A stretch of DNA of 41,048 nt from Cyclobacteriaceae bacterium. Its GTDB lineage: Bacteria > Bacteroidota > Bacteroidia > Cytophagales > Cyclobacteriaceae. Under the pieces are notes generated by a model. The model was not told where the DNA came from. It ran no database searches and was given only the letters and a program-made list of their open reading frames with translations. The stretch spans positions 1-41,048 of the forward strand of contig JANQEU010000054.1 in NCBI GenBank assembly GCA_028278225.1, written 5' to 3'. Made by a program: the position numbers and the translations under genes. Below, one piece after another: positions 1 through 8,716 of this stretch (position 1 is the first letter of the stretch; each line of letters starts with the position of its first letter).

Positions 1-163
1 TAGGCAGGGAGCAGTAGGCAGTGTGGTCAGTAGGCAGGGATCAGTAGGCAGGGATCAGTAGGCAGGGAGCAGTAGGCAGGTTTCAGTAGGCAGGTTTCAG
101 TAGGCAGGGAGCAGTAGGCAGGTTTCAGTAGGCAGGTTTCAGTAGGCAGGGAGCAGTAGGCAG
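1..163. repeat. Heptad/14-bp tandem repeat array 1
   Basis: The window opens inside a direct tandem array. The unit is 14 bp, made of a constant heptad TAGGCAG followed by a variable heptad (GGAGCAG, GGATCAG or GTTTCAG, all ending in CAG). I count 11 units plus a final TAGGCAG. Ten units are exactly 14 bp and the second is 16 bp (TAGGCAGTGTGGTCAG). The left end is cut by the window edge, so the true copy number is unknown. There is no unique spacer between units. The array ends about 77 bp before the gamma-glutamyltransferase gene. Positions 164-240 hold only an AT-rich leader in which I could not identify a clear promoter. Confidence 0.95.
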
Positions 164-240
164 TGGACAAGGTAAAAATATTCGATTGCTTTCGAGTCTC
201 GGAACATTGGTTTAAATTCAATTAAACAAAACCCTGAAAA

Positions 241-2088
241 ATGAAAAAGTTAGTCTCTGCTATCATCTCTATGTCACTTGTTGTTTTCGTGGTTGCGCAG
301 CGCACACAAAAGCCGGTATTACATGGTAAACACTGGATGGCTATAACCGGCAAACCACTAGGGGCCACAGCAGGGGCAATGATCTTCTCACAGGGCGGAA
401 ATGCAGTAGATGCCTCATGTGCCATGCTGGCAGCAACCTGCACCATGTGGGATGTCCTGAGCTGGGGAGGAGAAACCCAGGCTTTGATCTACAACCCTAA
501 AACAGGGAAAGTGATCGGGATAAACGCATTGGGTGTAGCTCCAACGGGTGCAACAGCCGAATATTATAAGGAACAAGGTTATAAATACCCACCACAGTAT
601 GGTCCTCTGGCTGCAGTAACGCCCGGAACACCCGGAGGGCTTATGACCATGTTGGCAGAATACGGATCAATGAGTCTGGCAGAGGTATTGGCTCCTGCTA
701 TGGAAATGGCAGAAGGATATCCGATTGAAGGCCAGACAGCCAATAGGATCGAGGGCTCCAAAGAGCATATAAAGAAATGGCCATATTCCCGGGATTTGTT
801 CCTTACTCATCCCGGAGAAGATCGCGAGGCGCCAAATGCGGGTGAAATTTTCAGGCAACCCGATCTGCTGAAAACACTTCAAAAGCTGGTGGATGCGGAA
901 GCTGAGGCGATTGAAAAGGGCAAATCCCGAAAAGATGCCATCTACGCAGCATATGACAGGTTTTACAAAGGAGATATCGCATCGGACTTTGTCAAAGGAG
1001 TAAAGGAACAAGGTGGTTTGATCACCAAAAAGGATCTGGCGAACTGGCAGGTTTATATCGAGGAGCCTCTAAAGACCAATTACAAGGGAATAGAGGTTTA
1101 CAAACTAACCTCATGGGTACAGAGTCCGGTCATGCTTCAATCGCTTAACATGATGGAGAACCTGGACGTAAAGGCTATGGGCTTCAATTCGGTCAAATAC
1201 ATCCACTCCCTGTACCAGGTGATGAACATGACTTTTGCTGATCGTGATTTCTATTATGGTGATCCTTATTTTCCACCCGAAGAACCCCTGGAAGGACTGC
1301 TTTCGAAAGATTATGCCAAAGCCCGGCTGCAGGAGATCAACTGGGAGAAAAATGATCCCGATGTAAAACCGGGAAATCCATATGAGTATCAGGACGGCAA
1401 CAACCCCTATTTGAAATACATAGAAGAATGGTCCAATACCAATGATGAATCGATGGGGAAACTGTATATGGACACGCAATCCGAATTTCCCGAAAGTCCG
1501 GTTTATACCGGCACCACGTCAATCCAGGCGGCCGATGAAGAAGGCTGGGTAGTTTCCATAACGCCAAGCGGCGGCTGGGTGCCGGCGGTAATCGCGGGAA
1601 ATACGGGTGTAGGGCTTAGTCAGCGCGCACAAAGTTTCGTGCTGGATGAAAGCGAAAATCCATACAATGTAATTGAGCCGGGAAAAAGACCCCGGGCCAC
1701 CCTCACCCCAACATTGGCCCTGAAAGATGGGAAGCCGTTTTTGTCATTTGCCGTACAGGGCGGAGATTCACAAGACCAGAATTTGCTGCAATTCTTTCTC
1801 AATATGGTCGAGTTCGGTATGAATGTTCAGGAAGCTGCTGAAGCGCCAAATATCAACAGCTTCCAGATGCGCGGATCCTTCCGCGACCATCCTATTTCAC
1901 CGGGAAAATTGCTGATCAACGAGGATACACCTGATTACGTACGGAAAAAGTTACGGGACATGGGGTACAAACTCGATGTTTCGGAGCGCACCTCCGGTCC
2001 CATCAATGCGATCTTCTTTGACTGGGAAAACGGTAGTTTCTGGGGTGGCAGCAGCAACCATGGTGAGGATTACGGGATTGGGTGGTGA
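241..2088 (+). CDS. Gamma-glutamyltranspeptidase-family protein, exported
   Basis: This 615-aa protein belongs to the gamma-glutamyltransferase (Ntn-hydrolase) family, which transfers or hydrolyses gamma-glutamyl groups of glutathione-like substrates. A short hydrophobic leader (about residues 4-19) suggests export. The N-terminal half has the family pattern GGNAVDA near residue 55 and a PGTPGG stretch. The likely autocleavage and nucleophile site is YTGTTSIQAAD, with Thr425 aligned to the catalytic Thr of the E. coli TTHYSVVD motif. The loop AVQGGDSQ near the C-terminus corresponds to the oxyanion region. The motif after Thr differs from the classical one, so the substrate may not be glutathione. 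The gene is flanked by two tandem-repeat arrays, begins with ATG directly after an A-rich leader, and seems monocistronic. Family assignment is firm; substrate is unknown. Confidence 0.88.
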   Translation: MKKLVSAIISMSLVVFVVAQRTQKPVLHGKHWMAITGKPLGATAGAMIFSQGGNAVDASCAMLAATCTMWDVLSWGGETQALIYNPKTGKVIGINALGVAPTGATAEYYKEQGYKYPPQYGPLAAVTPGTPGGLMTMLAEYGSMSLAEVLAPAMEMAEGYPIEGQTANRIEGSKEHIKKWPYSRDLFLTHPGEDREAPNAGEIFRQPDLLKTLQKLVDAEAEAIEKGKSRKDAIYAAYDRFYKGDIASDFVKGVKEQGGLITKKDLANWQVYIEEPLKTNYKGIEVYKLTSWVQSPVMLQSLNMMENLDVKAMGFNSVKYIHSLYQVMNMTFADRDFYYGDPYFPPEEPLEGLLSKDYAKARLQEINWEKNDPDVKPGNPYEYQDGNNPYLKYIEEWSNTNDESMGKLYMDTQSEFPESPVYTGTTSIQAADEEGWVVSITPSGGWVPAVIAGNTGVGLSQRAQSFVLDESENPYNVIEPGKRPRATLTPTLALKDGKPFLSFAVQGGDSQDQNLLQFFLNMVEFGMNVQEAAEAPNINSFQMRGSFRDHPISPGKLLINEDTPDYVRKKLRDMGYKLDVSERTSGPINAIFFDWENGSFWGGSSNHGEDYGIGW

Positions 2089-2096
2089 TGACTTAC

Positions 2097-2204
2097 GGGT
2101 TGCGAGTTGCGGGTTGCGGGTTGCGAGTTGATCCACAACCGGCAACAGGCAACCCGCAACAGGCAACCCGCAACAGGCAACCCGCAACAGGCAACCGGCA
2201 ACTC
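2097..2204. repeat. Heptad array 2, with inversion of unit orientation
   Basis: The whole convergent gap between two genes is filled by heptads of the type [G/C][A/G/T]GTTGC. Five copies read on the + strand (2097-2131: GGGTTGC or GAGTTGC). After the break ATCCA, about ten read on the - strand (2136-2204, seen on the + strand as GCAACAG alternating with GCAACCC). The alternation again gives a 14-bp period. The two arms are complementary enough to form a long imperfect hairpin, which could end transcription from both sides. The last heptad contains the TGA stop (2203-2205, - strand) of the S9 peptidase gene. Confidence 0.92.
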
Positions 2205-4242
2205 ACTCCGGAATCTCTATCTCTTCATCCCAGATATATTTCCCAAACCACTGCCAGTTGTGCCAGATGGCCGCAAGGCGTTCTTTTGGCTTTGAAATAC
2301 CGTGCCCAAAACCTTTATAAATGATTAGTTTCGTTTCCGCCCCAACATCCTGGAGGCCCTGCCACAGTTCATAAGCATTCGGAGTTGGAACTCTTCTGTC
2401 AAATTCACCGTGCTGGATGAGCGTTGGTGTTTTCGCATTGTTGATATTGGTCATCGGTGAGGTTTTTTCATATATCTCTTTGTCTGACCAGGGTGTAGCT
2501 TTCAAATATTGACGGGTGAAGGGATGGATATCAGTATTAACGTAATAGGTCATCCAGTTGGAGATCCCCGCTCCAACCGAGATTGCTTTGAACTTATCCG
2601 AATTTGTTGTCAGGAACGCGGAAATATAGCCTCCCTGACTCCAGCCCATAGCTCCTACTTTATCACCGTCTATGATCCCCTGATCCTCAAGATATTTAAC
2701 TCCGGAAAGTACATCCCAGGCATCCCCCACACCTAGGTTCTCAACATTTAATGATCTGAAAGCCTCCCCAAAGCCAGCTGAACCACGGTAATTGGGCCTC
2801 AATATCAGCGCTCCCTTGTTCAGCCACTGTACCTGCGGATAAACATAAGCAGGGACCGGTTGTGGTGTGGAGATGCCGGTAGGCCCCCCGTGAATCACGA
2901 TCAATAACGGATATTTCTTACTGGGGTCGTAATCTGCCGGCTTGTGTAAAACCCCATCGATCGTGGCGCCGTCCTCACTTGGCCAGGAGATTATCTCACT
3001 TTTGGCAACCTTCCAATCGGATATTTGATCTGAGCTGCTTGTTATCCGGGTAAGACCGGAAACAGGATAGGATACACTATAAAGCTCTGTCAGGCCATCA
3101 TACATTGCGCCTGTCAGTGCCATCTTTGATCCATCGTCCGAAAAGCTGTAGGACCAGATCTTATCAGGGCTTGTAGCAACAATTGCATACTCGCCGTTTT
3201 TGGGATCAATGGACAATAACTGGCGCCTGGTTTTCTGCCAGGCCAATCCGAAGATCCCGTTCTCATTCCACTCCACTCCGCCTATGTTTTCGTCGAAATC
3301 CGCTGCAAGCTGTTTGTTATTTTTACCATTAATATCTATCCTGAATATCTTCGCATTTTTATAGAAATTGGAAGTGGTATCATCAAGATCAGTGACATAC
3401 AAAATGGACTTGCTGTCAGGTGACCAGTCCAGTAGTCCATCGGAGCTGGCATTATCAACCAACAGCCTATATTCTTCCTTTTCGATATCATAAACGGATA
3501 TATCCCTTTTCATAAAAGAGATCAGGATCGGATCAGGCTGATGTTCGAAGGCTATCATTTTCCCGTCAGGGCTCCATTCAAACCCGTTGATCGAAAATGG
3601 GACGCTGTCCATGAGCAACCGTGGTTTGACGCTTTCCTTTAAAACTGAATCTTCTTTCTCCTGCGGCAGCCAATCTCTGCCTAAATTTTCAGGAATGAAA
3701 TCAACGATCCAAAGCTGGTTTAAACTATATTCCTCGTCCTCAATGGCAAACTCGCCGTATTTATCTTTTCTGGCATCGTTCTCGTCTTTCTTATCTTCCG
3801 ATTGTCTGAAAGCGATCTGTTTTCCATCCGGAGACCACCTGAAGCTGGAAATGCTCCCATCCGCATTTGTCAGTTGAAAAGGTTCTCCTCCCTCCGATCT
3901 CGTTACCTGGATCTGTTGTTTATCCCCCCTGTCCGACAAAAAAGCGATCCATTTGCCATCGGGAGACCAAAGCATACCTGCACTGCTTTTCCCGGGGTTA
4001 TTTGTCAACTGAAAAGGTTCACCTCCGTCCCTGGACATCCAGATTTCCGTATCAAACCTGTTATTCTCCCAGTCAGTGGAATGTCCATGAAATAAGATGT
4101 GCCTGCCATCAGGTGAGATCTGAGGATTGCTCAGCCCTTTGAGAGAGATGACTTCTTCGAATGAAGGATCTTTCGTCCCCTGGGAAAATGTACAAAATGA
4201 GGCAGTCAGAAATAGCAAAGAGTATACACTAGATAATTTCAC
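2203..4242 (-). CDS. Exported S9 family prolyl-oligopeptidase-like serine peptidase
   Basis: This 679-aa protein is an S9 peptidase (acylaminoacyl-peptidase or dipeptidyl-peptidase type) that would trim oligopeptides in the periplasm. Residues 1-20 form a signal peptide ending near TFSQG. Residues about 30-420 hold repeated WSPDGK motifs of a PD40/WD40-like beta-propeller. The C-terminal alpha/beta-hydrolase domain has HGGPTG for the oxyanion region, the nucleophile motif GWSQGG (Ser535), Asp615 in EFDRRVP and His647 in GFGHG, so the catalytic triad is complete. The stop codon lies inside repeat array 2. Upstream is a short gap to a sensor kinase on the same strand. The gene is probably transcribed alone or at the end of a short unit. 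Substrate specificity within S9 cannot be told from sequence. Confidence 0.92.
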   Translation of the reverse strand: MKLSSVYSLLFLTASFCTFSQGTKDPSFEEVISLKGLSNPQISPDGRHILFHGHSTDWENNRFDTEIWMSRDGGEPFQLTNNPGKSSAGMLWSPDGKWIAFLSDRGDKQQIQVTRSEGGEPFQLTNADGSISSFRWSPDGKQIAFRQSEDKKDENDARKDKYGEFAIEDEEYSLNQLWIVDFIPENLGRDWLPQEKEDSVLKESVKPRLLMDSVPFSINGFEWSPDGKMIAFEHQPDPILISFMKRDISVYDIEKEEYRLLVDNASSDGLLDWSPDSKSILYVTDLDDTTSNFYKNAKIFRIDINGKNNKQLAADFDENIGGVEWNENGIFGLAWQKTRRQLLSIDPKNGEYAIVATSPDKIWSYSFSDDGSKMALTGAMYDGLTELYSVSYPVSGLTRITSSSDQISDWKVAKSEIISWPSEDGATIDGVLHKPADYDPSKKYPLLIVIHGGPTGISTPQPVPAYVYPQVQWLNKGALILRPNYRGSAGFGEAFRSLNVENLGVGDAWDVLSGVKYLEDQGIIDGDKVGAMGWSQGGYISAFLTTNSDKFKAISVGAGISNWMTYYVNTDIHPFTRQYLKATPWSDKEIYEKTSPMTNINNAKTPTLIQHGEFDRRVPTPNAYELWQGLQDVGAETKLIIYKGFGHGISKPKERLAAIWHNWQWFGKYIWDEEIEIPE

Positions 4243-4336
4243 AATGAGATCTGTATTGGTTTGAACGTAAGATAATCCAAATCGCGATTTGGGTATCTAG
4301 AAAATCACTTATTACTTCCGGAGTTCCAGGTGCAGG

Positions 4337-6220
4337 CTATGAAGCCTTCGGCAAACTGAAAGAAAAGGTAGAACCCTTGCCCGGCTCACTTTCAGCCCAT
4401 ATTTCACCACCTAGCTTATGTACAAAATCGTGACAAAGAATCAATCCTAATCCACTTCCACGTTCACCGAACGTGCCGAGGGAATTAACCATCTCATGCG
4501 TAAACAATTTAGATAGCTGCTCCTCATCCATGCCAACACCCTGATCCTTAATTGAAATGCCGATTTGATCGTCTTTGTCATGAGAGGATACCACTATTTG
4601 AGATTGTTCATTGGAGAACTTTATAGCGTTGATAATAAGATTGCGAATCACTATGCTTAACAGCCTTCTATCCGAATTTATCACTGCATCCGGCGCCAGA
4701 TGATCAACAATCTGGATCCCCTTCTCACTGTATAAGTGACGAGAACTCTCCAAAACTTCGTTCAGTACTTCATTGACCTTGAAATCGCTTTTCATAATGG
4801 TCTCGCCATCCATGCTTGACCGTGCCCACTGGAGCAGGTTTTCCACCAGGCTTTTCATGTTGTGCATTTTGCTTTTGATGTCGGGCAGCAGCGCTTTTAT
4901 TTCAGCTTCTGTAATCAGGTCCCGGCTGATCAGATCAACGACACCAAAGAGAGATTGCATGGGTGATCTCATGTCATGGGAAACTATGGCAAAAACCTTG
5001 TTCTTGAAGTCATTCAACTGTTGAAGTTGTTCACTTTGTTTCTCGATCATGAGATTTTTGTCCACCAATACTTTGTTCGCCCTGATTTTCTGACGCCTTC
5101 CCAGGTACACAACATAAATCAGAACAAGGAACAATATCATCGCAATGATCAGTGCTATAATGATGTCTTGCTGATTCCTGGCTCTCTCCTGGGTCAGCTC
5201 ATTCTTCTGCGTCAGCAACTCAACTTCCACCTGATGTTTCTTCAGGTTGTGGATAGCAAGTTGACTTTTAATTACAGCGCTTTGAAGACTGTCTTCATAC
5301 GACAAAGCGACCTGCAGAAATTTATAGGCATTCTCGGTGTCGCTGACAGCAAAATAGACGTTCGACAGCGTTTTGGCGCTCTTAAATATGAATTTGAATG
5401 CATCAACATCAACGCTGAGATCATAGGCGGTCTTTGCCAGCTTCAATGCTTCTTCCTGATTTCCTCTTATCAATTCAATTTCCGCCAGACGCCTGAAAGC
5501 CAAAGCCAAAGTTCTGGAATCATCCACCTCATGGCACGCTTCCATGCAAGTCTGCGCCAGAGAATATGAGGCCTCATAATCGTTCAATTTGAAGGCGAGC
5601 TCACTTAAGTTATCAAGCAATACCGGCTTTAAATGTACAATCTCATCATCCATCTTCTGAGTGGCGATTCCAAGATACTTTCCGGCCGAATCTAATTCCT
5701 CACCGTCAAGATATACCCGTCCTATGTTGTTGTACATAGCAAAAGTTCTATCGACGTCAAGTTGCTCTTCGAAAAATGTAAGCGCCCTCAAATAATAATC
5801 TACCGCATGGATAAAGTCGCCGGCCATCCAGTACACGTTACCCAGATCACCCAGGTTATGTGCCATTAATTTCCTGTCACCGATGGATTCCGCAACCTGA
5901 AGGGATTCCGTGATGTATAATAAAGATTTAAGCAGATCACCCTTTAATCCGTACGCTTTCCCTAACCTGTGTTGGGAAATTGCAATCAGTGTGGGATTTT
6001 CCAATTCATTTGAAATACTCAACGCCTGATTAGCCAGGTCAATCGCCCGATTAGGATCATCGTAAACAGACTGATCGGACATAACCAGCAAGGTCCCTAT
6101 TCTGGAAACATCGGAAGTCACCGTGTCCAGCATTGCAGACAAACTATCCGAATTTACCGGATAGGCCAATCCCTTTAAGACCAGGGACCAGCAGATCACG
6201 CATACAATTCTTTTCAGCAT
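4337..6220 (-). CDS. TPR-repeat sensor histidine kinase
   Basis: I place the start at the ATG giving MLKRIVCVICW, because it yields a standard signal peptide; an in-frame ATG 27 bases upstream (6247) would put nine polar residues before it. The 627-aa product has a periplasmic TPR-like region (about residues 50-330), a coiled linker, one membrane helix (352-374), then a HisKA domain with phospho-acceptor His415 in IVSHDMRSP. The HATPase domain has an N-box around 526-536, DQGVGM (559-564) and GSGLGL (588-593), so it should be an active kinase. This layout is common in Bacteroidota. No response regulator lies next to it, so its partner is elsewhere. The signal sensed is unknown. Confidence 0.9.
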   Translation of the reverse strand: MLKRIVCVICWSLVLKGLAYPVNSDSLSAMLDTVTSDVSRIGTLLVMSDQSVYDDPNRAIDLANQALSISNELENPTLIAISQHRLGKAYGLKGDLLKSLLYITESLQVAESIGDRKLMAHNLGDLGNVYWMAGDFIHAVDYYLRALTFFEEQLDVDRTFAMYNNIGRVYLDGEELDSAGKYLGIATQKMDDEIVHLKPVLLDNLSELAFKLNDYEASYSLAQTCMEACHEVDDSRTLALAFRRLAEIELIRGNQEEALKLAKTAYDLSVDVDAFKFIFKSAKTLSNVYFAVSDTENAYKFLQVALSYEDSLQSAVIKSQLAIHNLKKHQVEVELLTQKNELTQERARNQQDIIIALIIAMILFLVLIYVVYLGRRQKIRANKVLVDKNLMIEKQSEQLQQLNDFKNKVFAIVSHDMRSPMQSLFGVVDLISRDLITEAEIKALLPDIKSKMHNMKSLVENLLQWARSSMDGETIMKSDFKVNEVLNEVLESSRHLYSEKGIQIVDHLAPDAVINSDRRLLSIVIRNLIINAIKFSNEQSQIVVSSHDKDDQIGISIKDQGVGMDEEQLSKLFTHEMVNSLGTFGERGSGLGLILCHDFVHKLGGEIWAESEPGKGSTFSFSLPKAS

Positions 6221-6367
6221 TATCACCAAACTGGTGCAAGGATACATCAGTACCGGGAGTGATCGAGGACTTAGTCAGTGAAAGGGAATAATATACGGAT
6301 GATCATCGAATTAACATGATCAAAAAATCTGACAGATCACAAGCTTAACTACGGCGCTGCAAGCTCA

Positions 6368-7591
6368 TTACTCATAAGAAACCTCCTCATTTTTAAATAG
6401 AATTGAAAACACTACCAACACTATCAGGGCAAATACACCCGGATAATACCAGATCATTTTCCAATTGTGCTCGTCACCGGTAACATAGGCTGTTGATATC
6501 TGTCCGGCAATCCAGAAACCGATCAGCATCCCTAATCCGTAAGTAGCCAGGGTAATTAATCCCTGGGCTGAACTTTTAAATTTTTCTCCGGCTTTGGAAT
6601 CTGTGAAGATCTGTCCGGAAACAAAGAAAAAATCATAGCAAATACCATGTAGCCCGATTCCGATCAGTAACATAAACACCAATTCATCTGCATTTCCATA
6701 GGCAAATAAGACATATCTCAATGCCCAGGCTACCATTCCTATAAGTAAGGTGATTTTGATGCCAAATCGTTTGAGAAAGACTGGTAACAACAGCATGAAA
6801 AGTACTTCAGACATCTGTCCGATCGTCATTTTACCCGTTGGATTTGAGACACCTATTTCAGACAGGAACGGATTTGTATTTTGATAGTAAAATGCGAGGG
6901 GAATACAGATCAGCACCGATGAAACGAAGAATATGAGAAAGTTCCGGTCTTTTAACAGGTTTAATGCATCCAGGCCCAAAATATCCCCAATAGATGATCT
7001 TTTATCCCTTGAAACCACCGGAGGAGTACTGGGTAAGGTAAAGCTGAACAATCCTAAAGCGGCTGAAGCAACAGCGACCATCAGAAATGTATTTTTCAGC
7101 ATTCCCTCCTTTATTGATACCGGGGAATCCCAACTGAAAACGAAGCTGATCACCAGCCCTGCAACAATCCATCCGATAGTTCCCCATACCCTGATCTTCG
7201 AAAAATCCCTGGACGGATCATCCATCTGACGAAAAGCGACACTGTTGACAAGCGCGAGCGTTGGCATATAGAGGATCATGTAAATCAATGCATAAGGGTA
7301 AAAAGACTGGAAAACATCAGCTTTTGCCATCTGAAACATCAGTATGGCTCCAATAATGTGAATAATCCCCAGTATTCGCTCAGCATTGAAGTAACGATCC
7401 GCAATCAATCCCACGATGAAGGGCGCGATGATCGCCCCCCAGGATTGGGTGGAGAAAGCCATACCGATCTGACCATCATTGGCCCCTAGGTTATTTCCCA
7501 AAAAAGTACCCAATGTAACATACCAGCCACCCCAAATGAAAAACTGGACAAACATCATAATACTTAGCCGGGTGTATGTTATTCTATTCAT
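6368..7591 (-). CDS. MFS permease, nucleoside:H+ symporter-like
   Basis: This 407-aa polytopic protein has about 12 hydrophobic helices. It begins with RLSIMMFVQFFIWGGWYVTL, typical of the nucleoside/H+ symporter branch (Nuc_H_symport, NupG/XapB-like) of the major facilitator superfamily. It would import a small polar substrate with protons across the inner membrane. It lies 64 bp downstream of the TIM-barrel sugar isomerase gene on the same strand, so the two are probably co-transcribed. In Bacteroidota this permease branch often accompanies sugar oxidoreductase and isomerase genes, so a sugar or sugar derivative is as plausible a substrate as a nucleoside. The fold is clear; the substrate is an inference from context. 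Confidence 0.82.
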   Translation of the reverse strand: MNRITYTRLSIMMFVQFFIWGGWYVTLGTFLGNNLGANDGQIGMAFSTQSWGAIIAPFIVGLIADRYFNAERILGIIHIIGAILMFQMAKADVFQSFYPYALIYMILYMPTLALVNSVAFRQMDDPSRDFSKIRVWGTIGWIVAGLVISFVFSWDSPVSIKEGMLKNTFLMVAVASAALGLFSFTLPSTPPVVSRDKRSSIGDILGLDALNLLKDRNFLIFFVSSVLICIPLAFYYQNTNPFLSEIGVSNPTGKMTIGQMSEVLFMLLLPVFLKRFGIKITLLIGMVAWALRYVLFAYGNADELVFMLLIGIGLHGICYDFFFVSGQIFTDSKAGEKFKSSAQGLITLATYGLGMLIGFWIAGQISTAYVTGDEHNWKMIWYYPGVFALIVLVVFSILFKNEEVSYE

Positions 7592-7655
7592 GGTAGTTTC
7601 AAAATAATGCAGGTAATTACTTTCTCAGGATTATAAAGAACTTATCTCCGACCGA

Positions 7656-8576
7656 TCATGAGGCTGGGATAAATTGTCTTAAATAGTTGTAGCTGGTCCG
7701 TAGTGCATCAATCCTTTTTTCGGTGGTACCTTCATAAGCACGATCTTCTACTTCTACACATACGGCACCTTCGTATCCCACAGCAGTAAGCGTGAAAAAA
7801 AAGTCTTCCCAATCAACATCACCCAATCCCGGTAACTTAGGTGTATGGTAGTCGTTTGGATATCCCATGATACCTACCCCATCCAGTTTATGCTTTTCCA
7901 TTAGTACATCCTTGGCATGAACATGATAAAACTTATATCCAAAATCCCGAATAGCCTTTATGTAATCCATCTGCTGCCAAATGAAATGCGATGGATCGAA
8001 ATTCAGACCAAAATGATCACCGGGAATATCCTTAAATCCTTTTCCCCAAATGTAAGGAGTAGTAAAAAGGTTTTTGCCACCCGGCCATTCATTTGCCGTA
8101 AAAAGCATCGGACAGTTCTCAATACCTATCTTGATGTTATGATCCTCAGCGAATGAAACAATAGGTTCCCACGTTTCGATGAACATTGGCCAGTTGTCTT
8201 CCACAGACTTTTTCCAGTCCCGGCCTGTAAAAGAATTGACGACCCCCACCCCAAGTTTTTCAGCCGCTCTGATCACATTCCTGATCTGTTCCAGGGCAAT
8301 TTTTCTTTCCGATGGATCAGGGGTTAGTGGATTGGGATAGTATCCCAGTGCGCTAATGCTGACCCGGTATTTATTTACAAGGTTTTGGATTTCGGTTACC
8401 AGCTCATCTGTTAAATTATTCACATCGATGTGAGTGACCCCGGCGTACCTCCTTTCTGCTTTCCCGACCGGCCAACACATTACTTCTACACAATCGTAAC
8501 CGATTTCTGATGCCGTCTGCAATACTTCCTCAAAAGTAAAGTCAGGCAAAATGGCTGTAACAAATCCTAACTTCAT
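7656..8576 (-). CDS. Sugar phosphate isomerase/epimerase-type TIM-barrel protein
   Basis: This 306-aa protein has the xylose-isomerase-like TIM-barrel fold (AP_endonuc_2 family). Likely divalent-metal ligands are Glu153 (GIENCP), Asp194 and His197 (NFDPSH), His220 (YHVHAKDV) and Glu275 (VCVEVED). Such enzymes isomerise or epimerise sugars and keto-sugars; some act on 3-keto-glycosides. There is no signal peptide, so it acts in the cytoplasm. The gene starts with MKLGFVTA at 8576 and faces away from the BNR gene that begins 140 bp away. It heads a two-gene unit with the MFS permease. The exact reaction cannot be fixed from sequence. Confidence 0.85.
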   Translation of the reverse strand: MKLGFVTAILPDFTFEEVLQTASEIGYDCVEVMCWPVGKAERRYAGVTHIDVNNLTDELVTEIQNLVNKYRVSISALGYYPNPLTPDPSERKIALEQIRNVIRAAEKLGVGVVNSFTGRDWKKSVEDNWPMFIETWEPIVSFAEDHNIKIGIENCPMLFTANEWPGGKNLFTTPYIWGKGFKDIPGDHFGLNFDPSHFIWQQMDYIKAIRDFGYKFYHVHAKDVLMEKHKLDGVGIMGYPNDYHTPKLPGLGDVDWEDFFFTLTAVGYEGAVCVEVEDRAYEGTTEKRIDALRTSYNYLRQFIPAS

Positions 8577-8716
8577 GGTTTAAAATGTCATGGAGATAAA
8601 GTTAGGAATAGTCTTTTAATCAGCTAATACAATTCCTGATCCACTTGTCACATTAATTCCAACAGCCTGCTTTTTTATTATAAATTAGGGTAATTAAAAT
8701 CACTTTGCACAGACCT

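Noticed and set aside
1-163. Array 1 or array 3 as a CRISPR array
   Set aside because: Units are only 14 bp and directly abut, with no unique spacers of 25-40 bp, and no cas gene is in the window.
27-221. A 64-aa repeat protein read on the - strand through array 1
   Set aside because: The frame stays open only because the 14-bp tandem units repeat without stops; it has no leader, no homology and no context.
4976-5569. 197-aa frame on the + strand
   Set aside because: It lies antisense to the TPR kinase, which has signal peptide, TPR, membrane helix and kinase motifs in frame.
6301-6321. GATCAT..ATGATC inverted repeat before the TPR kinase as an FNR-like site
   Set aside because: The arms are in the opposite order and 9 bases apart, so it does not fit the N4 spacing.
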